64,000 nt of DNA from Gammaproteobacteria bacterium (GCA_030832095.1 JAURJT010000013.1:35146-99145), one strand, 5' to 3'. Counted from the first letter of the stretch, positions 34,109 through 42,759 are shown. The notes: generated by a model not told the origin, from the letters alone. Translations and numbers: made by a program.

Positions 34109-35146
34109 ATGGCCGAGACTCTTGAAAGAAATCCTCATGCCGCCGTGCGCCCAGACTGGCTGGCGCTACGTACCGAGGCGATTATTGAGCCTGAGCTGAA
34201 GATTGTGGATCCGCACCACCATCTATGGGATCGTCAAGATAATCGTTATCTGTTCCATGACCTGCTCGCAGATATGAACGCGGGCCACAATGTGGTGTTG
34301 ACCGTATTTGTGCAATGCCGGACGATGTTACGCGCAGATGGGCCGGCTGCGCTCGCACCGTTGGGCGAGGTTGAGTTCGTGACTGGTATTGCAGCCATGA
34401 GTGCGAGTGGGATTTATGGTGCGGCACGTGCCTGTGCGGGGATCGTGGCGGGTGCAGACTTGCAACTTGGTGAGAAGGTTGCACCTGTGTTGGAGTTAAT
34501 GGCGCACAGCGCTGGTGGCCGCTTGCGGGGTGTGCGAAATCCAGTTGTTTGGCATAGCAGCCCGGGTGTTCAATCGAGCACCGCCTCACCACCGCCCAAG
34601 GGGCTCATGGCAGACACTGCATTTCGTAAAGGTGTGGTGCAGCTTGGGTTGCTCGGATTATCGCTAGATGTTTGGGCGTATCACACCCAGCTTAGTGAGA
34701 TCTATGAGCTTGCTAAAGCCAATCCAAAGGTCACTGTGATTGTGGATCACTTTGGTGGGCCCGTTGGTGTTGGGCCTCATGCTGCGGATATGAGTGAGAT
34801 GTTTAAACAGTGGCGCTCGGGTATCGCCTTGGTCGCGAGTTTGCCAAACACGGTGATAAAGATGGGCGGTGCAGGAATGCCAGTATTTGGGATTCGCTTT
34901 GATCAGGCGTCTACTCCACCAGCGTCTGAACAGTTAGCAATTGCCTGGCGCGCGTACTTTGAAACCTGCGTTGAGCTCTTTGGCCCAGATCGCTGCATGT
35001 TTGAAAGCAATTTTCCGGTTGATAAGGGGATGTTCAGTTATCAAGTTCTCTGGAACGGTTTTAAACGTTTGGCCAAAGATTGTTCGGCTGCAGAAAAAAC
35101 TGCCTTATTTAGCGGCACAGCAGAGCGCGTCTATCGTTTGGTGTGA
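34109..35146 (+). CDS. Amidohydrolase, TIM-barrel (PF04909, LigY/ACMSD-like)
   Basis: From the ATG at 34109 the protein has 345 residues. The motif IVDPHHHLWD places metal ligands at His36 and His38; VIVDHFGG and DRCMFESNFPVDK carry the later conserved His and Asp. This group includes decarboxylases and lactone or amide hydrolases of aromatic breakdown (for example 2-pyrone-4,6-dicarboxylate lactonase and gamma-resorcylate decarboxylase). It is coupled to the flavin reductase gene (16 bp). Substrate not predicted. Confidence 0.88.
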   Translation: MAETLERNPHAAVRPDWLALRTEAIIEPELKIVDPHHHLWDRQDNRYLFHDLLADMNAGHNVVLTVFVQCRTMLRADGPAALAPLGEVEFVTGIAAMSASGIYGAARACAGIVAGADLQLGEKVAPVLELMAHSAGGRLRGVRNPVVWHSSPGVQSSTASPPPKGLMADTAFRKGVVQLGLLGLSLDVWAYHTQLSEIYELAKANPKVTVIVDHFGGPVGVGPHAADMSEMFKQWRSGIALVASLPNTVIKMGGAGMPVFGIRFDQASTPPASEQLAIAWRAYFETCVELFGPDRCMFESNFPVDKGMFSYQVLWNGFKRLAKDCSAAEKTALFSGTAERVYRLV

Positions 35147-35150
35147 TGGC

Positions 35151-35903
35151 TTACATCAAGGTGATGGCGCGATAGGTCATGTAAGCCCCCAGTATTAAGA
35201 GGCCACCAAAAAAACATTTTTTGAATGACTCTTGAGGCATGCGGTGGCGTAGCTTTTGTCCAAGAAACATTCCTGCAAACGCTGGGATCAAGGCCACTAA
35301 CGAGGCGGCCGCGACAGTCATTTGAAATTGACCGGTGACAAACAGACCTACGGCTAGGGCGAATGAAGAGACCGTAAAGGATAGGCCAAGAGCTTGTATC
35401 AGGTCATCTTTGTTTAGGCCAAGCGCGGTGAAATAGGGTGCAACAGGTAAAGCTGAAATCCCCGTGGCACCCATCAACACGCCAGTAAAAAAACCCATCA
35501 CAGGCGATAACCACCATTCTGACTTGGGTGAGACGGTCAGGCGCGCCGCGCTGAGTCCAAAGGCCCCGTAAATTGAGAGCACGGCCCCTAGGCCTGCCGT
35601 GACGATCTGTGTGTTGCCGCTTGTGATAAAGCCCACCCCCAGAGGCGTGCCCAAGCAGATGCCCACGAGCAGGGTGCCAAAGCGCTTGCTGAGTGCTTTG
35701 AAGTTTGGGCCCGCGATTAATTGCCAAACGTTGGTAATGAGTGACGGTAGCACCAGCATCGCTGCAGCCTCGACAGGTGCAATGACAAGGCCTAAGAGCC
35801 CAATTGCAACGGTCGGCAGCCCCATGCCCAGCACGCCTTTGACGATCCCGGCGGCTATAAAAATCGTACTCGTTAAGGCGATGACAACGAAATAGTCTGA
35901 CAT
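35151..35903 (-). CDS. TauE/SafE-family membrane exporter
   Basis: The 250-residue protein has about eight hydrophobic segments and the family pattern GIVKGVLGMGLPTVAIGLLGLVI at the start with the repeat GFFTGVLMGATGISALPVAPYF in the second half. Such proteins export sulfite, sulfoacetate or organic acids from the inner membrane. It converges with the amidohydrolase gene (4 bp gap) and is divergent from a TauD-like gene, which may produce sulfite from a sulfonate; that pairing is inference. Confidence 0.88.
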   Translation of the reverse strand: MSDYFVVIALTSTIFIAAGIVKGVLGMGLPTVAIGLLGLVIAPVEAAAMLVLPSLITNVWQLIAGPNFKALSKRFGTLLVGICLGTPLGVGFITSGNTQIVTAGLGAVLSIYGAFGLSAARLTVSPKSEWWLSPVMGFFTGVLMGATGISALPVAPYFTALGLNKDDLIQALGLSFTVSSFALAVGLFVTGQFQMTVAAASLVALIPAFAGMFLGQKLRHRMPQESFKKCFFGGLLILGAYMTYRAITLM

Positions 35904-35995
35904 GAGAGCTGCTGTTCAAGAGTAAGGCCAAGGATTGAGCCGCTGGCGAATGACTTAGAATGGGGTCCGACTGCGCGCAATGATTGGACATTACC

Positions 35996-37051
35996 ATGCG
36001 ACCCGATACGTTACCACCTGCGATTCAAGGTGCCAGTGCTTGGCTTGGGCCTGAAGAGTCGACAAAACAGCACTGGCAGCACGAACTGAACGATGAAGAT
36101 TTGCGAGAGCTCGAAACTGCCGCCACCAACTGTTTGCAGGTCAGTGCAGATCTCACGCAAATTCGTCGCTCAAATTTTGTGCTTCCCACACTGGGCCTGC
36201 GGCTACGCGAGATACACGATGCGCTCTTGCAGGGCTGTGGCTTTGCCTTGATCCGTTCGTTACCGGTACGCCATTGGTCGCGCGAACTCACAGCGGCTGT
36301 CTTTTTTGGTCTGGGTACCCATTTGGGTAATCCACGGCCACAAAACTCAAAAGGGCATATTCTTGGTCACGTGATTGACATGGGTTTAGAGGCAACAGAC
36401 CCGAATGTTCGCATTTATCAAACCCACGAGCGGCAAACCTTTCATACAGACTCGAGCGATATCGTTGGGTTGGTCTGCTTACAACAGGCGAAGGCGGGTG
36501 GCGATTCTGCCTTGGTGTCTTCAAATACCATCTATAACCAGATGCGCGCTTTGCATCCCCAATTGGCAGCGTTGCTATTTGAGCCGATCGCAACCGATCG
36601 TCGAGGCGAGGTCGCACCAGGTCAAAAACCTTTTTTTGAAATTCCTGTTTTCAGTTGGTATCAGGGGCTGATGTCAACCATCTACCAACGCCAATACATT
36701 GACTCTGCTCAACGCTTTGACGACGCGTTGCGTTTGACTCCTTTGCATGTTGAGGCGCTTGATTGCTTTGATGCGCTGGCCAATAGCGCCGATTTGAATT
36801 TTTTGATGCGCTTAGAAGCAGGTGATATGCAGTTTGTTCACAATCACACTTTGCTGCATGATCGCACTGCATTTGAAGATTGGGGTGAGCCGACTCGCAA
36901 ACGACATCTGTTGCGCTTGTGGCTGTCATCGCCGCAGGCGCGCGCGCTTGCTCCAGAATGGGCGCAGCGGTACGGTTCGGTCGAACCAGGTAATCGGGGT
37001 GGGGTGATGATGCCCGCCACAGCATGGCGGGCGCCACTGAACCCAGTCTAG
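35996..37051 (+). CDS. TauD/TfdA-family Fe(II)/2-oxoglutarate dioxygenase
   Basis: The ATG at 35996 gives 351 residues. The facial triad is His150 and Asp152 in TFHTDSSD and His304 in KRHLLRLW; an Arg that binds 2-oxoglutarate follows in RLWLSS. Several members of this group hydroxylate gamma-butyrobetaine-like or sulfonated compounds. Compared with the 279-residue TauD at 39047 it is longer and only distantly similar. Divergent from the TauE-like exporter. Its TAG stop lies in the loop of a perfect 11-bp hairpin. Confidence 0.88.
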   Translation: MRPDTLPPAIQGASAWLGPEESTKQHWQHELNDEDLRELETAATNCLQVSADLTQIRRSNFVLPTLGLRLREIHDALLQGCGFALIRSLPVRHWSRELTAAVFFGLGTHLGNPRPQNSKGHILGHVIDMGLEATDPNVRIYQTHERQTFHTDSSDIVGLVCLQQAKAGGDSALVSSNTIYNQMRALHPQLAALLFEPIATDRRGEVAPGQKPFFEIPVFSWYQGLMSTIYQRQYIDSAQRFDDALRLTPLHVEALDCFDALANSADLNFLMRLEAGDMQFVHNHTLLHDRTAFEDWGEPTRKRHLLRLWLSSPQARALAPEWAQRYGSVEPGNRGGVMMPATAWRAPLNPV

Positions 37052-37065
37052 AGATGGGTTCAGTG
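37035..37065. terminator. 11-bp perfect hairpin with the dioxygenase stop codon in its loop
   Basis: Arms CACTGAACCCA (37035-37045) and TGGGTTCAGTG (37055-37065) enclose a 9-base loop GTCTAGAGA that holds the TAG stop (37049-37051). The gap to the converging class II aldolase gene is 27 bp, so the hairpin can end transcription from both sides. Confidence 0.65.
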
Positions 37066-37078
37066 TCTGTGGGTACGC

Positions 37079-37846
37079 TTAATCAGCGTAGCCTGGCAGT
37101 TCACGATCTAAGACGCGCATCATGGCAGCAAAAAATAAGTCATCGCGCTCTTGGCGTGAATGACTGTCACCTGGTGCTGGATTTTGAACGGCATGTACAA
37201 CTTCATCTGACAAGACTTGAATCGGTTGACCGGTGCTCATGGCGAGCACTTGTGCGCGACAGACGCGCTCGAGTTTATACAGTCGTTTGTAAGCCTCTGC
37301 CACCGTATCGCCGACGACGAGTACGCCATGATTTTTCATGAATAGTACTTTTTTGTTGCCGACTTGATGGGCGAGACGCTCGCCCTCGCTTAGGCCATCA
37401 GCTACACCAGTGTAGGTGTCGTCGTAGCCTGTAATGCCCATAAAAAACGCTGCTGTTTGGCTGGCTGGTAGCAGCCGGTTATTTTGCAACATGTTCAGAG
37501 CCAGCGCCCAGTTTTGATGGGTATGTAAGACGACGTTTGCCCCGGTGATGCGATGAACTGGTGCGTGAATGCACATGGCCGAACGCTCAACCACGCCTAC
37601 GCCTTCAATCGTGTCACCGTTTTCATTAAAAATCATCATGTCACTTGCACGGGCTTCCGACCAATGCATACCAAAGGGCGAAATCAAGTACTGGTCTTTG
37701 CGACCGGGTACGATCATCGTGAAATGATTGTCAATGCCTTCGTGCAAGTCGTCGAGCACGGCAAGACGATTTGCGGCAGCAAGATGAATTTTTGCCTGTT
37801 GAACGGCGTCAGACTGTTGTTTGACATTGAGATTGTGCACGGACAT
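37079..37846 (-). CDS. Class II aldolase/adducin family protein
   Basis: The 255-residue protein has the zinc-binding His-x-His in VVLHTHQNW and a third His in FMKNHGVLVVGDT, the pattern of fuculose-phosphate-aldolase-like enzymes and decarboxylases (for example 3-oxo-tetronate 4-phosphate decarboxylase-like). A glutamate/aspartate in the substrate site is likely in ADGLSEGERLAH. No sugar genes are nearby, so a carboxylic-acid substrate is more likely. The gene is monocistronic; a 17-bp palindrome lies about 100 bp upstream. Confidence 0.87.
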   Translation of the reverse strand: MSVHNLNVKQQSDAVQQAKIHLAAANRLAVLDDLHEGIDNHFTMIVPGRKDQYLISPFGMHWSEARASDMMIFNENGDTIEGVGVVERSAMCIHAPVHRITGANVVLHTHQNWALALNMLQNNRLLPASQTAAFFMGITGYDDTYTGVADGLSEGERLAHQVGNKKVLFMKNHGVLVVGDTVAEAYKRLYKLERVCRAQVLAMSTGQPIQVLSDEVVHAVQNPAPGDSHSRQERDDLFFAAMMRVLDRELPGYAD

Positions 37847-37948
37847 GACGAGCCTCTTTGAAGATGATTTGTATCAATGAGGTTACTACCGTTGCACCGG
37901 TCTCGCAACAGATTCTTTGCCTAGGTATTTGCGGCGTCGTCTAAATAT

Positions 37949-37965
37949 TTTGTGCGACGCACAAA
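37949..37965. promoter_or_regulatory. 17-bp perfect palindrome TTTGTGCGACGCACAAA
   Basis: Two 8-bp arms TTTGTGCG and CGCACAAA flank a single central A. It lies between the class II aldolase (start 37846, minus) and the Bug gene stop at 38042. This is a strong candidate operator for a dimeric regulator of the aldolase; no regulator gene is nearby. Confidence 0.5.
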
Positions 37966-38041
37966 TTTACTCTTTGGCGCACTTGTGAGCCAATCTGACC
38001 GACTAGAAAATCGGCCAGCGGACCCATCTACTGCTATTGTG

Positions 38042-39040
38042 TTACTCGGGCTTAATCCCAGCTTGCTTGATCGCATCTGCCCATTTCGTAATTTCGCGTT
38101 GAACGAAGCTGTCGCAGGCTTGCGGTGTCGTGCCATCGTTCTCGAACCCCTGTTGCTCGGTCTTTGCTTTGAATTGAGGGTCTTTCAAAATACGAACCAG
38201 TTCTGCATTCAATCGGTCAATGATGGCAGGTGGCGTACCTGAGGGGGCAAACATTGCCGACCATAAGACAGAATAAAAATCTGGCAAGCCTTCTTCGGCA
38301 ACTGTCGGAATGTCAGGCGTGAGTGGCGAGCGCCGATTATCACCGATCGCGAGTGCGCGCAGCTTTCCGGCGTTAATGTGTGGAACAACCGAGGCGGCTC
38401 CACCAAAACTTGTTTGAATTCGTCCGGCGAGTAAATCCGTTGTTGCAGGGCCTGAGCCTTTGTACAGGATGTTGGTCATGCGTATGCCTGCCATCCAGTT
38501 AAACAACTCCATCGGTAATTGAGTGGCCTTGGATGAGGACGAAAAATTTAAGACGTTGGGGTTAGCTTTGGCGTAGGCAATGAGTTCTTTGACAGAGTGC
38601 ACCGGAAGCGAGGGATGGACCACCAAGATCATTTGCTGTGAGGCCGTTTGACTAATACAGCGAAGATCTCGCATCGTGTCAAAATTAATATTAGGGTGAA
38701 TCGATGGGTTAATGCCGTGGCTACTTGAATTAAAGAGCAGCGTGTAGCCATCAGGGGTGGCTCGGGCCACGACTTCAGAGCCGATCATGCCATCGGCACC
38801 CGGGCGGTTTTCAACAATGACTGCTTGCCCTAGCGACTCGGTGAGTTTTTGCGCCAATGCTCTGCCCAGCACGTCGGTGCCACCGCCTGCGGCGTAGGGC
38901 ACAATCAAACGAATGGTTCGGTTGGGATAGGTTTGTGCAAAGCTATCAGTCAATCCAACAGTACACAGCATGCACAGTGAACAGGTGAAAGCTAAGGCAA
39001 AAAAGCGTAGTCTGAGAAAGTTGTTCATGAGGTGTGTCAT
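38042..39040 (-). CDS. Bug/TctC-family periplasmic solute receptor
   Basis: The 332-residue protein starts MTHLMNNFLRLRFFALAFTCSLCMLCTVG, with a second ATG four codons later as an alternative; the signal peptide ends DSFAQT. The family segments are YPNRTIRLIVPYAAGGGTD, VIVENRPGADGMIGS and ILYKGSGPATTDLLAGR. It starts 6 bp after a TauD-like dioxygenase gene and is last in the run racemase-fold, racemase-fold, dioxygenase, Bug. Confidence 0.91.
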   Translation of the reverse strand: MTHLMNNFLRLRFFALAFTCSLCMLCTVGLTDSFAQTYPNRTIRLIVPYAAGGGTDVLGRALAQKLTESLGQAVIVENRPGADGMIGSEVVARATPDGYTLLFNSSSHGINPSIHPNINFDTMRDLRCISQTASQQMILVVHPSLPVHSVKELIAYAKANPNVLNFSSSSKATQLPMELFNWMAGIRMTNILYKGSGPATTDLLAGRIQTSFGGAASVVPHINAGKLRALAIGDNRRSPLTPDIPTVAEEGLPDFYSVLWSAMFAPSGTPPAIIDRLNAELVRILKDPQFKAKTEQQGFENDGTTPQACDSFVQREITKWADAIKQAGIKPE

Positions 39041-39046
39041 CAGTGT

Positions 39047-39886
39047 TTAAACGGGCTTAGAGCCACGAATTTGAACGCGGTGCATTAAGCGGCGTTGTCC
39101 TGGGTAGTCAGCCAGTGCCAAGTGTTGGCAACATCGGTTGTCCCAAAAGGCAATCGATCCGGGTTGCCAACGAAATCGACAGCTAAATTCAGGACGCGTT
39201 GCGTGATCATATAAATACTTCAAGAGTGGCGCACTCTCGGCAACGGTCATATTTTCAAACCGCTCGGTGTGCATCACATTGACGTACAGCGCTTTTTTTC
39301 CAGTTTCTGGATGAGTTCGAACCACTGGGTGTACCGCTGAGAGTGTTGCTTGCGCAGAGCAGTCTTGCCCGGGGGGCAGAATATCGTCGACCGACAGAGA
39401 GGCGAGAATTCGGCCATTCGAGTGCACAGCACGAAGATCCTTGAGCATCGTCTTCATGCCCGAAGACAGCGTGTCATATGCCATGTATTGATTAGCAAAG
39501 AGGGTGTCACCACCCACCGAGGGCAAGATACGAGCGGCAAGCACCGAGCCTAAGGGGGGAATCTCGAGGTGACTGGTATCGGTATGCCATTCCCAGCCAA
39601 ACACGAGCGTGCCCTCGGGTTTCTTGTCAATGACCAGCAGTTCAGGAAAATTTCCTGGTACTTGACGGTGAGGCGGGAGCATGGCGAGATCGCCAAAATT
39701 GCGCGCAAAGCGGGCTAAGTCGAGATCAGAAACGTTTTGCTCGCGAAAAAAAATCACTAAGTGCTCGAGGTGTGCCTGACGCACTTCAGCTAAGGAGGCT
39801 GGGTCGAGCTCTGTTGAAAGGTCGATCCCAAAAATCTCGGCGCCTAAGGCGCCTGCGAGAGGCTGGACTTTAATTTTTTGATACAT
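39047..39886 (-). CDS. TauD-like Fe(II)/2-oxoglutarate dioxygenase
   Basis: The 279-residue protein has the E. coli TauD layout with ligands in the same places: His101 and Asp103 in WHTDTSH, His255 in CCQHLALADYPGQRR, and Arg266 and Arg270 in QRRLMHR for 2-oxoglutarate. TauD oxidises taurine, TfdA a herbicide; related enzymes act on other sulfonates and phenoxy acids. It is co-transcribed with a Bug receptor (6 bp) and is preceded after 77 bp by two racemase-fold genes. Confidence 0.9.
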   Translation of the reverse strand: MYQKIKVQPLAGALGAEIFGIDLSTELDPASLAEVRQAHLEHLVIFFREQNVSDLDLARFARNFGDLAMLPPHRQVPGNFPELLVIDKKPEGTLVFGWEWHTDTSHLEIPPLGSVLAARILPSVGGDTLFANQYMAYDTLSSGMKTMLKDLRAVHSNGRILASLSVDDILPPGQDCSAQATLSAVHPVVRTHPETGKKALYVNVMHTERFENMTVAESAPLLKYLYDHATRPEFSCRFRWQPGSIAFWDNRCCQHLALADYPGQRRLMHRVQIRGSKPV

Positions 39887-39963
39887 CAGCGTGTTTCCCG
39901 TGTCTCGAAATGTGCAGTGATTAGTCAGCTTTGACTTTAGTCCGTAACTCCATCAGTATTTCC

Positions 39964-40683
39964 TCAGGCCAGCAGTAACCCATATCCCGGCAATACAGGC
40001 GCCACTCCAGCCAAGCGCAGCGCGTTCCACATCATGGCACTTGAACTTGAGATGACGGGCTTGCCTAAGTCTTGCTCGAGTGCACCGACGATCGACACGG
40101 TTGGCATGCCGACGCCACTCAAAAAAACGGCTTGCGCCTCGGGCACGTTGACCGATTGGCCTAAGCGATACGCGCGGTTAGGTGGTTCTTCAAAAATGCT
40201 ACGAACATTACGTAACCAATCAAAGTTGACGACTTCGATGCCGTAGCTTTCAAGGTTTTGTTTACCTTGCATCGTCAAATTTTCGTCGTAAGGGGTGCCT
40301 AGCGCAACTTTTTTTATACCTAATGCGTTCAGTGCAGCAATGACGCTACCAAAGGCGGTGATGAAGTGCAGGCCAAAGCGATCTTCTAAACGTTTGGTCA
40401 GGTCCGCTTCTTTCTCGCGTCCGAGGTAATAGCTCGTTGCGGTGTGCGCCAAGGCAATCACGTCAGGTTTAATCATCGATAGCATCTCGACAGACTCGTC
40501 GAGATGCTCAATCTGTGTGGCGATGCGCGCTTCGATGCCGTTCAATGTTCCGTCGGCCCCTCGCGAAATCATACGACCAAAGTGCACAGATACCCCCTTG
40601 GGGACCATTTCAAACATTTCGGGCTCGACAGTCGGAGTTCCGGCCGGTACAAGAAACCCTAGCTTTGCGCGCCAACCAACCAT
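39964..40683 (-). CDS. Asp/Glu racemase superfamily protein, arylmalonate decarboxylase/maleate isomerase-like, no cysteine
   Basis: The 239-residue protein aligns with maleate isomerase and arylmalonate decarboxylase by LGFLVPAGTPTVEPEMFEMVP, VIALAHTATSYYLG, AFGSVIAALNALGIKKVALGTPYDE and LSGVGMPTVSIV. In characterised relatives the blocks are of type ACTSGS and LSCTxxRT, with catalytic cysteines; here they read AHTATS and LSGVGMPT, and the whole protein has not a single Cys. The Asn of maleate isomerase (in PSSNT) is also gone (PAGTP). It therefore cannot use a thiolate mechanism. It stands between another cysteine-deficient racemase-fold gene (23 bp upstream) and a TauD gene. It might be a decarboxylase with another mechanism or a binding/regulatory protein. 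Confidence 0.8.
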   Translation of the reverse strand: MVGWRAKLGFLVPAGTPTVEPEMFEMVPKGVSVHFGRMISRGADGTLNGIEARIATQIEHLDESVEMLSMIKPDVIALAHTATSYYLGREKEADLTKRLEDRFGLHFITAFGSVIAALNALGIKKVALGTPYDENLTMQGKQNLESYGIEVVNFDWLRNVRSIFEEPPNRAYRLGQSVNVPEAQAVFLSGVGMPTVSIVGALEQDLGKPVISSSSAMMWNALRLAGVAPVLPGYGLLLA

Positions 40684-40706
40684 GATATCAATCCTTTTAT
40701 GGTCAC

Positions 40707-41528
40707 TTATTTATTTTTTTGTTTTGCTTTTTTCGCGTGCGTGACCGCATCAAGTTCGGCGAGCAAGTCTGCTGGAGGCATCGCGTAGCTACCCATCCGT
40801 CCAACGCCGATGCCTAGTCTGCTTTGCATCGTGACCATCATTTCGGCATACAAAAATGAAGTTGCTACGCAATCGAGCACCGAGAGCCGACCAAGTGGGT
40901 TGATATTGCTTCGCCGAATGATCAAGTTCAAAACGCCTTCTGCCGGCACGATGAGGTCAGCACCGTCTGCTTTAGCTTGTTCTGCAGTCGCTAAAAAATC
41001 CGCTACAACTTGTTTAGGTTTTTTGATGGCCACATTCAAAATATCTTCGTCGACCGGATGTGCGAGAGAGTAGTAACCGGATACACGGCTTTCCAGTCCG
41101 TGGCGTTTGACCAAGGCTTTCACACGTTTGACGTTTGCGGGTGCAAGGGTGGTGAGCGCAAATTTCTCGGCCATTGAACAGGCGACCAACAGTGTGCATT
41201 CGGGCATTGAAATGACTGGAATACTTAACAGTGATCTGATCTCTGGTAAAAAGGGTTCGCTAAAACTACCAAGAATCACCGCATCAAATTTGTTTTTTTC
41301 GGCGGCACGACAAATGTCGATGACTTCAGTTTGGAGGATCAGTTTGGCGTAGCTGTATTGCAAAACCTCAGCGGGCATCCGGCCGTGATAGTTTTCTTCA
41401 GATACCCCATTGAATACAATGTGCGTACCTTCAGAACAATACTTTTTCGCATGATCTTCGAGCGCCTTGCGATAGTTGGTTAAGGTCGCGAGTTGAGTCA
41501 TGGATTGATACCAAATACGCATGCCCAT
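40707..41528 (-). CDS. Asp/Glu/hydantoin racemase-fold protein lacking catalytic cysteines
   Basis: The 273-residue protein begins MGMRIWYQSMTQLA, with AGGAGA before the ATG, typical of hydantoin/Asp-Glu racemase homologues. The two catalytic positions are altered: the block that in hydantoin racemase reads like GCFGDPG is GSFSEPF (Ser88 in place of Cys), and the GCAGM-like block is VPAEGVL (residues 194-200) with no Cys. Four cysteines occur elsewhere but not at these sites. It is the first gene of a run with a second racemase-fold gene, TauD and a Bug receptor. Racemase activity is unlikely. Confidence 0.8.
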   Translation of the reverse strand: MGMRIWYQSMTQLATLTNYRKALEDHAKKYCSEGTHIVFNGVSEENYHGRMPAEVLQYSYAKLILQTEVIDICRAAEKNKFDAVILGSFSEPFLPEIRSLLSIPVISMPECTLLVACSMAEKFALTTLAPANVKRVKALVKRHGLESRVSGYYSLAHPVDEDILNVAIKKPKQVVADFLATAEQAKADGADLIVPAEGVLNLIIRRSNINPLGRLSVLDCVATSFLYAEMMVTMQSRLGIGVGRMGSYAMPPADLLAELDAVTHAKKAKQKNK

Positions 41529-41669
41529 TATGTCTCCTGAGGGTCTTTCTGTTTTGGTTTACAAGGATTATATCGGTTGATTGTTCGCATCTATTGCCGT
41601 TAAGACTGTAAATGTCTCGTAAAATCATTTTTAGTCTATTTTGAAAATAAAAAGCGCTGGAGACAATAC

Positions 41670-42650
41670 GTGAATAAAAGACAATTATTGTTGGGTAGTT
41701 TGGCTGCAGCATCGCTGTCTAAACTCGGTACGAGTTGGGCCCAAGCAAGCAATTATCCCAATCGTGCGATTCACTTGATTGTGCCCTCTGAGGCGGGTGG
41801 TGGCACCGACTTTACGGCGCGCACGATTGGGCTCAAACTGAGCGAGTTGCTCGGGCAGTCGCTGGTTGTGGATAATCGACCAGGTGCAGCCGGCAATATA
41901 GGCGTTGAGCAGGGTGTGCGCGCGGCACCTGACGGCTACACCCTAGTGATGCCAATTACGTCGCTACCGATGAGCCCCTGGCTCTATCCTAAGCTGCCTT
42001 ACGATCCTGTCAAAGACTTGTCGCCCATCGTTCTGGCTTGTGCTGCACCGTTGATCATGGTGGTCAATCCTCAGTTGCCCGTAAATAATGTGCAAGAGTT
42101 CATCGCGTTAGCAAAGAAACAGCCGGGTCAGCTGAACTATGCCAATTCAGGCAATGGCACCACCGCCCATTTAGCGGGTGAACTCTTCAAGAAGATGGCA
42201 GATATCAAAATGGAGAGCGTGAACTATAAAGGCGGTGGCTCTTCAGTGATCGATACCGTCGCAGGTCGTGTACAAATGTTTTTTTCAACGATTCCTGCCG
42301 CCTTGCCGCATTTGAAGTCTGGCAAGTTACGAGCGCTTGCCGTGACCTCTAAGCATCGTGTGGAGATGGTTCCAGACGTGCCTACCGTTGATGAGTCAGG
42401 TCTGCCTGGGTTTGAGGTCGTTGGATGGTTTGGTATTTTTGCCCCGACCGGAACGCCAAAGACTGTCATTGTGAAGCTCAACGAAAGCATCAATGTGGTC
42501 TTGAAGATGCCTGATATTCGGGAACGTCTCGCACGACAAGGGCTGATCCCCGGGGGTGGTTCGCCTGAGGACTTGAGGGATTTGCTCAGTGCGGATCTAA
42601 GCAAATGGGGAAAACTGATCAAAGAGATTGGTATTAAAACGTCCGAGTGA
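41670..42650 (+). CDS. Bug/TctC-family receptor with Tat-like signal, GTG start
   Basis: The start is a GTG at 41670, 7 bases after GGAG. The 326-residue protein begins MNKRQLLLGSLAAASLSKLG, a Lys-Arg variant of the Tat signal, and continues with YPNRAIHLIVPSEAGGGTD, LVVDNRPGAAGNIG, and VNYKGGGSSVIDTVAGR. It is divergent from the racemase-fold operon; a minus-strand -10-like TATAAT lies at 41567-41572. Its tail is imperfectly repeated in tandem (42643-42728). Confidence 0.91.
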   Translation: MNKRQLLLGSLAAASLSKLGTSWAQASNYPNRAIHLIVPSEAGGGTDFTARTIGLKLSELLGQSLVVDNRPGAAGNIGVEQGVRAAPDGYTLVMPITSLPMSPWLYPKLPYDPVKDLSPIVLACAAPLIMVVNPQLPVNNVQEFIALAKKQPGQLNYANSGNGTTAHLAGELFKKMADIKMESVNYKGGGSSVIDTVAGRVQMFFSTIPAALPHLKSGKLRALAVTSKHRVEMVPDVPTVDESGLPGFEVVGWFGIFAPTGTPKTVIVKLNESINVVLKMPDIRERLARQGLIPGGGSPEDLRDLLSADLSKWGKLIKEIGIKTSE

Positions 42651-42728
42651 GCGGTGCACTGTCTTGAAGCAACCGAGTGCTTGATGCTCGGTCTTAAAAA
42701 AAGACCGAATGACTAACGCTCGACCTTA
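42643..42728 (+). repeat. Three imperfect tandem copies of the Bug gene tail with overlapping stems
   Basis: CCGAGTG... at 42643 (contains the stop TGA at 42648-42650), 42673 and CCGAATG... at 42705 form three degenerate copies with periods 30 and 32 bp. Within them ACCGAG/CTCGGT (42672-42677 with 42687-42692) and TCGGTCTT/AAGACCGA (42688-42695 with 42701-42708, loop AAAAA) compete for the same bases, so the RNA could fold in two mutually exclusive ways. Confidence 0.55.
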
Positions 42729-42759
42729 ACCGGTAAAGCAAACACAAAAGGCTACAGCA

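Noticed and set aside
39964..40683. Maleate isomerase as product name
   Set aside because: The fold matches, but both catalytic cysteines and the substrate-binding Asn are absent, so isomerase activity is not supported.
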